A stretch of DNA of 6,234 nucleotides, taken from assembly GCA_016200825.1 (NCBI GenBank), contig JACQEA010000157.1:1-6234 (forward strand). Reading direction: 5' to 3'. A program made the position numbers and the translations under genes. The stretch is from Chloroflexota bacterium. GTDB lineage: Bacteria > Chloroflexota > Anaerolineae > UBA4142. The notes under the pieces are model-generated. The model saw only the letters and a program-made list of their open reading frames with translations. It had not been told where the DNA came from and ran no database searches. Shown piece by piece: positions 1 to 5,723 of the stretch (positions are counted from its first letter, which is position 1; the number at the start of each line of letters is the position of its first letter).

Positions 1-18
1 TAGACCTCTTGCAAAAGT
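1..18. repeat. Left terminal inverted repeat of the IS5-type element
   Basis: TAGACCTCTTGCAAAAGT. It pairs with 859-876 with one mismatch (A/T at base 14). The transposase stop codon (22-24) lies just inside it, so this is the end next to the 3' end of the gene. Confidence 0.88.
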
Positions 19-21
19 AGT

Positions 22-842
22 TTAGCGAGGATATTTGAGCTCCAGATTGTAAAGGGCGGCAATCAGATTGAACCGGAGCCCAAAGCCTCTGCGCCGATTT
101 CGATACCGTTCACTCAGGATGCGAAAGATTTTCAACCGCCGAATAATGTGCTCGATCAAAATGCGCTCTCGTCGAAGGGCTCGGTTGCTTGCTTTCTGTT
201 CTCGGCTCAGCGAATGAAGTTTGGTCTTCTTGGCAGGCGTCTGGCTGTTGGCATGGAGCTTGACCAGTCCTTGATAGCCAGTATCCGCTAGCGTCCGAAT
301 GTCTGGCGAGATGGCGTTGCGACTTTGCTTGAACAATTGAAAATCATGTTGACTGCCGTTAGTAAAATCAGTCGCCAGGATTTCTTCGGTCTTTTGGTTG
401 ACAATTACTTGCGCTTTTTGGGTGTGCTGTTTCTTTTTGCCGCTATAATGCCGACCTTGTCTTTTTTGGGACGCTCAATCGGTTGTTCGGTCGCATCGAC
501 CACGACCATCTCGATCGCTGTATCGCTGGCAGGGAGAACTTTTTTTCCCGGCAAACGGAATTGTCCGGACTGGACCAACCCGTTTTCAATTTTTCGAATC
601 GTTCGACAGACGGTCGCTTCGCTCACTCCAAAGCTCAGGCCAATGTGAAACTGGGTGCGATATTCCCGCCAATACATCAAGGTCAGCAGCAATTGATCGG
701 CACGGCTCAATCGAGTGGGTCTGCCAAAATCGCGCTGCCCTTTTTCGAGGACCGCGAGCATTTTTTCAAAAGTGCGGCGTTCTACGCCAGTGGATCGTTT
801 GAAATCTGCGCCCTTCAGGTTTTTGGTTGCTTCATATTTCAT
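22..842 (-). pseudogene. IS5-family (HARBI1-like DDE_Tnp_4) transposase, split by a -1 frameshift
   Basis: DDE transposase of the IS element. Translation from ATG 842 gives a helix-turn-helix region (about residues 47-87, with SFGVSEATVCRTIRKIE) and the first catalytic Asp in VVVDATEQPIERP (residue 116). The frame then runs into a stop at about 405. Similarity continues without loss in the -1 frame from about 462, reading HYSGKKKQHTQKAQVIVNQK, then the second Asp in LADTGYQG and the catalytic Glu in ILIEHIIRRLK, ending at TAA 22-24. The switch falls at CCC-AAA-AAA-GAC (six A, plus-strand 462-467). One extra A would restore a single gene of 273 codons, about the usual family length. The site is not a clean X-XXY-YYZ slippery heptamer, so mutation or a homopolymer base-calling error is more likely than programmed frameshifting. 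A GTG at 860 is possible as a start, but ATG 842 is preferred because the GTG lies inside the terminal repeat. Confidence 0.85.
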
Positions 843-858
843 GTGCCTATTATGGCAC

Positions 859-876
859 ACTTATGCAAGAGGTCTA
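859..876. repeat. Right terminal inverted repeat of the IS5-type element
   Basis: ACTTATGCAAGAGGTCTA is the inverted copy of 1-18 with one mismatch. It lies just upstream of the transposase start at 842. The final TA (875-876) is probably the target duplication rather than part of the element. Confidence 0.88.
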
Positions 877-1310
877 GTGAATATATCAAGAGTGGCTATG
901 CGGTTGGGACTCAATCACAATTCGTTTTAGGATGGTGCATCGGTAGCACTTACACCTGCGATGTAACGTTCTTACTCAGCCTCCGTCGCCAAGCCAATGG
1001 TTACGGTCACCGCATCCACCGTCAACGAGCCTGGGTCTTGCTCGGTGATAAAGGTTTTGATGGCAACGCGGTCCAACAAGGCGATCTGATTCCACCGATC
1101 CGACGCGGCGGAAATCTTCTCGCTTCAGTTCGACGTGCACGAGCCGAATTAGTGGCAGCCGCACGGTTAGATGGACTCTATGGTCAACGGTGGAAATGTG
1201 AAACAGTCAATTCCGTAATCAAATTCGGCAGCACTGTGCGTTCCCGCACGTTGCGATTGCAACAACGTGAGCCAGCTGTCAAAGCCGTGATCTACAATCT
1301 GCACGTTTAG
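877..1310 (+). pseudogene. C-terminal fragment of a second DDE transposase (IS4/IS5-like)
   Basis: About 144 codons are open from the edge of the neighbouring IS to TAG at 1308-1310. They resemble the C-terminal half of a DDE_Tnp_1-type transposase: LLSLRRQANGYGHR, then WVLLGDKGFDG (second catalytic Asp region), DLIPPIRRGGNLL, LVAAARLDGLYGQRWKCE (the catalytic Glu region) and a closing REPAVKAVIYNLHV. The N-terminal half with the first catalytic Asp and any start codon are missing. The segment VNSVIK-FGSTVRSR looks about two residues short compared with the family's usual Arg-Lys-Phe-Gly, suggesting a small in-frame deletion. The reading frame happens to run back through the antisense of the IS to 483, but that extension is chance. 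The break at 876/877 fits the IS having inserted into this gene, or into an already broken copy. Not functional as seen. Confidence 0.75.
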
Positions 1311-1360
1311 TTTTTCAATACTGTCAGATGTTTGCGACAGAGCACAAAGAAAAAATAGTT

Positions 1361-1376
1361 TAGGCATCGGTGCCTC
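1361..1376. repeat. Short palindromic repeat, copy A
   Basis: TAGGCATCGGTGCCTC contains the inverted repeat AGGCA-TCGG-TGCCT. A near-identical copy starts 51 bp downstream at 1412. Such small GC-rich palindromes built on GGCAT..TGCC are a common kind of dispersed intergenic repeat in some bacterial genomes. Here it lies between a transposase relic and a truncated toxin gene. Confidence 0.55.
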
Positions 1377-1411
1377 TCTGCTCATTCTCGCTGTGCTCAA
1401 TAAACAAGCGG

Positions 1412-1427
1412 TAGGCATCCTTGCCTC
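1412..1427. repeat. Short palindromic repeat, copy B, at the toxin truncation point
   Basis: TAGGCATCCTTGCCTC has the same AGGCA..TGCCT arms as copy A and a different 4-base loop. On the minus strand it is read as the codons around EARMPT, which is where the PIN toxin stops looking like its family. This copy therefore marks, or caused, the break. Confidence 0.55.
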
Positions 1428-1634
1428 TGTTTCTGAAATTTCTTTCGTTCTCATTGTCCGCTTTGCGATTGCCGCCGCGACTTCCACGTAAGCAATTTCA
1501 GCAATCAAGATCGTGTGTAGTTGCTCACCAGTTTCTGCATCGTGCTCAGTGCAAGTCTGGCGCACCCATTCCGATCCTGTTTCGTTCAAATATCTTTTGA
1601 CGATCGCGCTGGTATCCATGAAAAATACGGGCAT
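1422..1634 (-). pseudogene. VapC-like PIN-domain toxin, truncated after about 71 residues
   Basis: The N-terminal half of a PIN-domain ribonuclease toxin. It starts MPVFFMDTSAIVKRYLNETG with the first conserved acidic residue Asp7, and continues to IAYVEVAAAIAKR with the second acidic residue Glu51. Family members are about 130-150 residues and carry further acidic residues in the C-terminal half. Here the similarity ends near residue 71. The frame stays open to 1167 but only through a palindromic repeat and the antisense of a transposase, so that tail is not toxin sequence. ATG 1634 lies 6 bp after the stop of the preceding antitoxin-like gene, the usual toxin-antitoxin spacing. Without the C-terminal acidic residues it should have no nuclease activity. 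The PIN call is firm; the exact break is uncertain by a few codons. Confidence 0.78.
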
Positions 1635-1640
1635 GAATAA

Positions 1641-1961
1641 TTACTCGCGGTCTTGGAGTATGCTTTCCGAAATCGGCGGATTGAACCGCACGCTCTGCAG
1701 TTTCTGAATCACATGGTTCTTTCGCTCTGCGGGCAAGGCGCGCCACTCCGCCGCCAATTGCTTTTCTGTTGGGGTCAAGTCACGCGTCATTCCCGCGTCT
1801 CTTAGAATTTCGCGAACGCGCGTCCGTTCGGACAATCCACGCGCCGGCGTACGCGTAACGCGTTCTCCGCCGTTTTCTTTCCGCTCCAGCCGCGCCACTT
1901 TTTTCTTCAACGCCGCGACCTCGCGCTGCAAACGTTTCAGTTCATTCGCTGTTGTTGCCAT
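1641..1961 (-). CDS. Putative antitoxin partner of the broken PIN toxin
   Basis: A 106-residue protein. Residues 1-30 form a heptad-like, Lys/Arg/Leu-rich coiled coil (ELKRLQREVAALKKKVARLE). A charged linker follows, then TPTEKQLAAEWRALPAERK and a C-terminal PPISESILQDRE. That last segment resembles the short SES-(V/I)-L-x-DR tail with which many VapB/Phd-like antitoxins plug the PIN toxin; this is a family-level analogy made by eye. The start ATG 1961 is preceded by GAGGTG at a spacing of about 4 bases. The PIN gene follows after 6 bp, which is the strongest argument for an antitoxin role. I do not recognise a standard DNA-binding fold: the N-terminal part is coiled coil rather than AbrB or ribbon-helix-helix. 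The gene appears intact while its toxin is broken, so it is now an orphan. Confidence 0.6.
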   Translation of the reverse strand: MATTANELKRLQREVAALKKKVARLERKENGGERVTRTPARGLSERTRVREILRDAGMTRDLTPTEKQLAAEWRALPAERKNHVIQKLQSVRFNPPISESILQDRE

Positions 1962-2057
1962 CGGTCACCTCGCACTCTCATTATATTTCTCTCGCGCCAT
2001 CGCGTCAATCATAACTTGCCAATTGAGAATGAATTCATTGGATAAGTTTGCCTTTGT
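1962..2057. other. Intergenic gap between the chr cluster and the toxin-antitoxin remnant
   Basis: About 96 A/T-rich bases between the end of ChrB copy 1 and the antitoxin start. I see no clear stem followed by a T-run and no convincing -35/-10 pair. The only evident signal is the antitoxin ribosome binding site (GAGGTG, minus strand, 1966-1971). Confidence 0.4.
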
Positions 2058-2495
2058 CTATTTGCCTTTCGCTACATTGAGCCGACACCACGCGTACAAC
2101 GCGTCGTACACTTGAAATTGATGCGATAGATTTTCGTTATCGTTCGGATAGCGCAATCCATAGCCCGTCGCAATCGCTTCCAAGCCGCGCGCGAGCGGAT
2201 CGGAATCAATATCTTCGGCAACGTCGGCGGCGTGCACAATTTTGGCGAGACGCGCGAGCGCGAGATCTTTGAGGTCGTACTTGAGCATAATAGATTCAAA
2301 TGAACACCGCGCGTCTTTGTGCCCTAACTCCACGCCGGGCGAATCGTACGGAATCGCGCCAGTCTCTTTCACGACTTGATCAATCTGACTGCGCGGCACG
2401 AAAAAAAATTCCGCGTGGTTGTCAACGAATCGCGTAATGAGCCACGGACACGCGACGCGATCTACATGCACGTGCGAACGCGTAATCCATTTCAT
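2058..2495 (-). CDS. Stand-alone ChrB C-terminal-domain protein, copy 1
   Basis: A 145-residue protein made entirely of the chromate-resistance domain found at the C-terminus of ChrB (Chrome_Resist, PF09828 type). The diagnostic stretches are the N-terminal VDRVACPWLITRFVD (12-26), GAIPYDSPGVELGH (about 46-59), RCSFESI, the AKIVHAAD segment and the C-terminal YDALYAWCR. The N-terminal domain of full-length ChrB (about 300 residues) is absent, so this is not a complete ChrB regulator. A GGGAGG ribosome binding site lies 6 bases before ATG 2495. The gene starts 19 bp after the cupredoxin lipoprotein stop, so the two are probably co-transcribed. It is about 84% identical to copy 2 at 5723-6157 by hand count. 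The biochemical role of the isolated domain is not settled; a part in chromate sensing or detoxification is inferred from the family and the nearby chrA. Confidence 0.85.
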   Translation of the reverse strand: MKWITRSHVHVDRVACPWLITRFVDNHAEFFFVPRSQIDQVVKETGAIPYDSPGVELGHKDARCSFESIMLKYDLKDLALARLAKIVHAADVAEDIDSDPLARGLEAIATGYGLRYPNDNENLSHQFQVYDALYAWCRLNVAKGK

Positions 2496-2514
2496 AGTGT
2501 GCCTCCCTGTAAAA

Positions 2515-3561
2515 TTATGGCGCGGGTTCGACGATGAGCATGCCTAACATACCGAGCGAACGGTGATCGCCCTCTTCGACAAGATTGCAAGCGTAGACGA
2601 ACATGCCCGGTTTACTGAAAACAAAATCTAATTGTTGTGAGAATCCCGGCATTACGAGCGCGGCGACATCGGAATTATCAATCACAAACTCATGGCGAAG
2701 GATGTCGGTGTTCTGAAGTTCAAGACGCATCGGCTGCCCGACGCGTACCGTTAAAGTTGATGGATTGAATCTTAAGTTCGTCATCGTGACGATGGTGTGA
2801 CGCGCGGTCAAATCGGGCGCGACGGTCGTTACCGGCGCAAGCACACGCGTTGAAACCGCGCGAATGTCTGGCGGCGCGATGGTTGGAGGATTGATGTTTG
2901 AAAGTGGCTGAGTTGAAATCTGCACGTTGTCAAAACAAGTCACCGAATCGGCTTTCGTCCACAATCCAACTTTCCCAGCCGAATACGAATTATCGGCAGC
3001 TTGAACGACTAATTGCCCGTTCAAAAATCCGCGCATTCGATTGCTCGTCACCTCAACCCGCAACTCTTGCCATTTTTGCGCGAACACTTGCGCGCTTGTC
3101 TCTTGGATGCCACTCCGCTGACCACTCGCGTATTTGTAAAAATTCACATTGCCTTCTAGCGCGTTCGCGCGCAAAATATAATAATTGTCTTTGTCTTGCA
3201 CGCGAAAAATAATTCCCGCGGCTTGATCTTCTTTTCCCGCAATCGGTTTGAATTGCACCGTAACGGTAACATCAGTATAAACCGTATCGCTGAGAGACAG
3301 CGCGGGAAAAGTTGCCGCGCCGGTTTGGCACAGTGCATTTGGTTTGGAGGGCGCATCTGCCTCCGCACGAATTGTCCAATCCCCACTAAAAATTTGCGCG
3401 CCTTTGATCAAACTACCTACTGGCTCTGAATCAAACGCGAATTGCGCAGTTTGGTTTGCCGCGACATTTGAATCGCGGGGAGTGAATTTGACTTGCGGTT
3501 CACCGGCACAGCCGCTGAAAAGAATTATCATTCCGAATAGGACCGAAATTTGTTTCAACAT
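2515..3561 (-). CDS. Lipoprotein with a concanavalin-like domain and a C-terminal cupredoxin domain
   Basis: A 348-residue exported lipoprotein. The signal peptide MLKQISVLFGMIILFSGC ends in a lipobox with the lipidated Cys18. Residues about 50-216 look like a LamG/DUF1080-type concanavalin sandwich: VYTDVTVTVQFKP, AAGIIFRVQDKDNYYILRAN, WQELRVEV, GFLNGQLV, GKVGLWTKADS, CFDNVQI. A Pro/Thr-rich linker (about 217-252) leads to a cupredoxin domain (about 255-345) with FNPSTLTVRVGQPMRLELQN, His290 in LRHEF, Cys325 in FVYACN, His333 in GDH and Met338. The Cys-x7-His-x4-Met spacing fits a type-1 copper site. AAGGAGG lies 4 bases before ATG 3561. It would be anchored on the outer face of the membrane, where a copper centre could pass electrons. 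It shares the strand with chrA (97 bp upstream) and chrB (19 bp downstream). A redox role toward chromate is inference; a generic electron carrier is the alternative. Confidence 0.82.
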   Translation of the reverse strand: MLKQISVLFGMIILFSGCAGEPQVKFTPRDSNVAANQTAQFAFDSEPVGSLIKGAQIFSGDWTIRAEADAPSKPNALCQTGAATFPALSLSDTVYTDVTVTVQFKPIAGKEDQAAGIIFRVQDKDNYYILRANALEGNVNFYKYASGQRSGIQETSAQVFAQKWQELRVEVTSNRMRGFLNGQLVVQAADNSYSAGKVGLWTKADSVTCFDNVQISTQPLSNINPPTIAPPDIRAVSTRVLAPVTTVAPDLTARHTIVTMTNLRFNPSTLTVRVGQPMRLELQNTDILRHEFVIDNSDVAALVMPGFSQQLDFVFSKPGMFVYACNLVEEGDHRSLGMLGMLIVEPAP

Positions 3562-3658
3562 TCCTCCTCCTTTTTCCGATAGCTATTTTTGTTTTTCCAA
3601 AATCGAAACGATGATATTCTTTTCCTCTTTGAAAATCATATTACTGTAATGAACATTT
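3562..3658. other. 97-bp gap between chrA and the lipoprotein gene, with a small palindrome
   Basis: A/T-rich and noncoding. Just after the chrA stop is the 11-bp palindrome ATTACTGTAAT (3640-3650), which is too short to be a terminator and has no T-run beside it. The strong ribosome binding site of the lipoprotein gene lies at the other end (minus strand, about 3562-3572). The gap is long enough for an internal promoter, but I could not find a -35/-10 pair with proper spacing, so whether the cluster is one or two transcripts is open. Confidence 0.4.
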
Positions 3659-4792
3659 TCATCCGCGATAAAGCGCGATACCGGCCAGTGCCGCCGCGCC
3701 GACGAGCAATGGTTCGGGAATTTTGAATCGCCAGAGAATCAGAAACGTGACCAGCGCGATGAGCGCGGTCGCAACATCGCGAATCGAATCTTGCGCGAGA
3801 ATTACCGCCGCGCCGGCAATCGCGCCCGATGCCGCCGCCGTCGCGCCTTTCACGAATCCTTTGAGCGCGGGATGCTCGCGATAACGCAAGATGTAGCGTC
3901 CGATGAAGAGAACGAAAAGATACACCGGCAGAAAAACTGCTGTCGCCGCAACGAGCGAGCCCCAAAATCCCGCGACCAGATACCCGACGAACGCGGCGGT
4001 GATGACGACGGGACCGGGCGTGATGATTCCAACCGCGACCGCGTCGAGAAATTTTCGTTCGTCAATCATCCATTCCGGATGCTCGACCACAACGCCTTGA
4101 TGTAAAAACGGAACGATTGCAAGTCCGCTTCCAAACGTGAACGCGCCGGCGATAAGGAAAAATGCGCCGAGTTGCAGGAGTAGAGGGAATGTAACGACGG
4201 GGACAACCAGCGTTGGCAGCGCGAAAAAACTCGCAGCGATTTTTTCGGCACGCGGACGCGCGTAGAGAAAAATTCCGACGATGCCAGCAGCGATGAACAA
4301 AAGCGCGATTTCGGTGCGCGTGAAAACGGTGATGAGCGCGACGACAAAGAACATGAACCATAAGCGCCAATCGTTGCCCACCGTCGTCCGCGCGAGACGG
4401 AACGCCGAGCGCGCGATAATCGCGATGATCGCCGCGCCGATGCCGTAAAAAAGTGCCTGCACAATCGAGAGACCGTTGAACGCGACGTACAAAATCGCGA
4501 CGACGACGACGATGAGGTACGCAGGGAGAACGAAGATGATTCCAACGAGCGATGCGCCTAGAACGCCGTGACGAATGAATCCGATCCACATTGCCAATTG
4601 CGCGGCGAGGGGACCCGGCATCGTCTGCGCGAACGCGAGTCCTTCACTGTATTCCTGTTGCGTCATCCACCCGCGCGGGATGAGATCGCGCTGCATATAG
4701 CCCGCGAGCGCGATCGGTCCGCCGAATCCAAACGCGCCAAGCCGCAAAAAATATTTGACGAGGTCCGAGAGTCCGACCGGTTTTTGCTCCAT
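3659..4792 (-). CDS. chrA: ChrA chromate transporter, two-domain (long-chain CHR family)
   Basis: A 377-residue integral membrane protein of the CHR family, near the usual length of about 400. The family's internal duplication is plain. The first half has GAFGFGGPIALAGYMQRDL (19-37), RGWMTQQEYSEGLAFAQ and MPGPLAAQLAMWIGF (58-72). The second half repeats this as GAFTFGSGLAIVPFLHQ (216-232), MIDERKFLDAVAVG and ITPGPVVITAAFVGY (257-271). Long hydrophobic stretches follow each motif, for about ten membrane segments in all. Characterised members move chromate outward across the cytoplasmic membrane and give resistance; some relatives act on sulfate or are uncharacterised, so the substrate is inferred. 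GGGAG precedes ATG 4792 at a spacing of about 7 bases, and the start lies 10 bp after the propeller gene's stop, so the two are almost surely co-transcribed. Confidence 0.93.
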   Translation of the reverse strand: MEQKPVGLSDLVKYFLRLGAFGFGGPIALAGYMQRDLIPRGWMTQQEYSEGLAFAQTMPGPLAAQLAMWIGFIRHGVLGASLVGIIFVLPAYLIVVVVAILYVAFNGLSIVQALFYGIGAAIIAIIARSAFRLARTTVGNDWRLWFMFFVVALITVFTRTEIALLFIAAGIVGIFLYARPRAEKIAASFFALPTLVVPVVTFPLLLQLGAFFLIAGAFTFGSGLAIVPFLHQGVVVEHPEWMIDERKFLDAVAVGIITPGPVVITAAFVGYLVAGFWGSLVAATAVFLPVYLFVLFIGRYILRYREHPALKGFVKGATAAASGAIAGAAVILAQDSIRDVATALIALVTFLILWRFKIPEPLLVGAAALAGIALYRG

Positions 4793-4802
4793 TGCTCACT
4801 CC

Positions 4803-5723
4803 CTAGTCCACGAATATCGCCGCGCGATGCGTCTGCGGCAAAAACGCGTAAACTTTATTTCGCTCCGCGTCAAACGCGATTGTATGCGTGCCTTTTTCCG
4901 TCGCCACAGTTTCGATGCGCTTCATCGCGTCGGTGTCGAAAACCTCAATCACACCGGGATCGCCAATCGCAACGTACAAATGCTGGCGCGCGCCATTAAA
5001 GAAAATCACATCGGGCACGCCGCTGATGTAGAGAGCGTTCAGCACCTTGCCCGTGCGCGCATCCAGCACGATCAACTTTTTCGCATCGCACGCGCAGAAC
5101 AAGCGATGCTGCTCCGCGTCCAAATCAAGTCCATGCGGTCCCGCCACCGGAATTTCGAACACGCGCGCGATTCGCGTGGGATTTTTTGCGTCAACCACGA
5201 CAATCTGGGCAGGAGCAGCGATGTTTACGAAAAACGCCTCTGCCTGCTCATCAAAGATCGTCCAGCGCGTTCGTCCGGGTACCGCGACGTTCGCAATCAT
5301 GGCGCGCTTTGACACATCCACGATTGAGATCGAGAACGAATCCGAAATAGCGGGATCGCCAACATTTGCAGCGAGCAGCAGATTTCGTTGGGGATCGTAC
5401 GCTAATCCATTCGGACGCACACCGACGCGTATTTTGACCAGATTCGTTTCATCGCTCGGCGAAAAAATTCCGACGCTGTTCTCGCCACGATTCGAAGTGA
5501 AAGCCAAATTGCGTTCATCCGAAACGAGTGCGCCCGCGACACCGGTCAGATTTGGAATCGAATGCAAATAACAATCCGTCGCGCAATCAATCACATCGAG
5601 CGCGTCATTGCTAGTATGCGCGATATAAAGGCGTGCACTCGCACGATGAATCGCCGCGTGATCGAAACCACCTTGCTTTTTGTGCGGGGGCAGCTCGATA
5701 TAGCCCAGATGCTTGAGAGACAT
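4803..5723 (-). CDS. Seven-bladed beta-propeller (YVTN/YncE-like) protein
   Basis: A 306-residue protein from ATG 5723. Seven similar segments recur every 41-49 residues, at about 32 (LYIAHTSNDALDVID), 74 (AFTSNRGENSVGIFS), 115, 164 (FFVNIAAPAQIVVVD), 208 (LFCACDAKKLIVLD), 249 (LYVAIGDPGVIEVFD) and 291 (VYAFLPQTHRAAIFVD). This is the expected count for a seven-bladed YVTN-type propeller. Inter-blade loops carry FDH (His22), GPH (His197) and GTH (His280), which could line a common face as metal or ligand contacts; that is speculative. There is no signal peptide, so it should be cytoplasmic, unlike many secreted relatives. ATG 5723 overlaps the preceding chrB stop by one base (TAATG), implying translational coupling. 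A GTG start at 5753 would add 10 residues but has less support. It lies between chrB and chrA, so a function tied to transport or sensing is likely but unknown. Confidence 0.82.
   Translation of the reverse strand: MSLKHLGYIELPPHKKQGGFDHAAIHRASARLYIAHTSNDALDVIDCATDCYLHSIPNLTGVAGALVSDERNLAFTSNRGENSVGIFSPSDETNLVKIRVGVRPNGLAYDPQRNLLLAANVGDPAISDSFSISIVDVSKRAMIANVAVPGRTRWTIFDEQAEAFFVNIAAPAQIVVVDAKNPTRIARVFEIPVAGPHGLDLDAEQHRLFCACDAKKLIVLDARTGKVLNALYISGVPDVIFFNGARQHLYVAIGDPGVIEVFDTDAMKRIETVATEKGTHTIAFDAERNKVYAFLPQTHRAAIFVD

Larger units (their letters stand above)
1..876 (-). mobile_element. IS5-type insertion sequence, complete, with TA flanks
   Basis: A complete small insertion sequence with one transposase gene on the minus strand. 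The left end (TAGACCTCTTGCAAAAGT, 1-18) and the reverse complement of the right end (859-876) agree at 17 of 18 positions. If the outermost TA on each side is the duplicated target, the element proper is 3-874 (872 bp), which fits IS5-family elements that duplicate TA; flanking sequence to the left of base 1 is needed to confirm this. The transposase fills almost the whole element. The IS sits directly against a fragment of a different transposase on its right, so it landed in or beside older mobile DNA. Its transposase is frameshifted, so it may no longer move by itself. Confidence 0.88.

Noticed and set aside
325..648. Plus-strand open frame with hydrophobic segments
   Set aside because: It is antisense to the conserved transposase frame, and no ribosome binding site is evident.
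483..1310. A 275-codon plus-strand open frame that looks like one long protein
   Set aside because: Its first part (483-876) is the antisense of the IS5-type transposase and terminal repeat; only the part after 877 resembles a protein family.
1321..1340. CTGTC...GACAG inverted repeat after the transposase relic
   Set aside because: The 5-bp arms with a 10-base loop and no T-run are too weak for a terminator or IS end.
1167..1421. Continuation of the PIN toxin frame to a 155-residue protein
   Set aside because: The added residues read through two palindromic repeats and the antisense of a transposase tail, with no PIN features.
1361..1427. CRISPR array
   Set aside because: There are only two short imperfect palindromes and one interval, with no cas genes nearby.
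4062..4589. Long Arg/Ser-rich open frames on the minus strand inside chrA
   Set aside because: They are out-of-frame shadows of the CGCG-rich chrA gene, and the in-frame ChrA motifs are decisive.
4755..5312. Plus-strand open frames opposite the propeller gene
   Set aside because: They are antisense to a well-formed seven-repeat protein, with no recognisable family or ribosome binding site.
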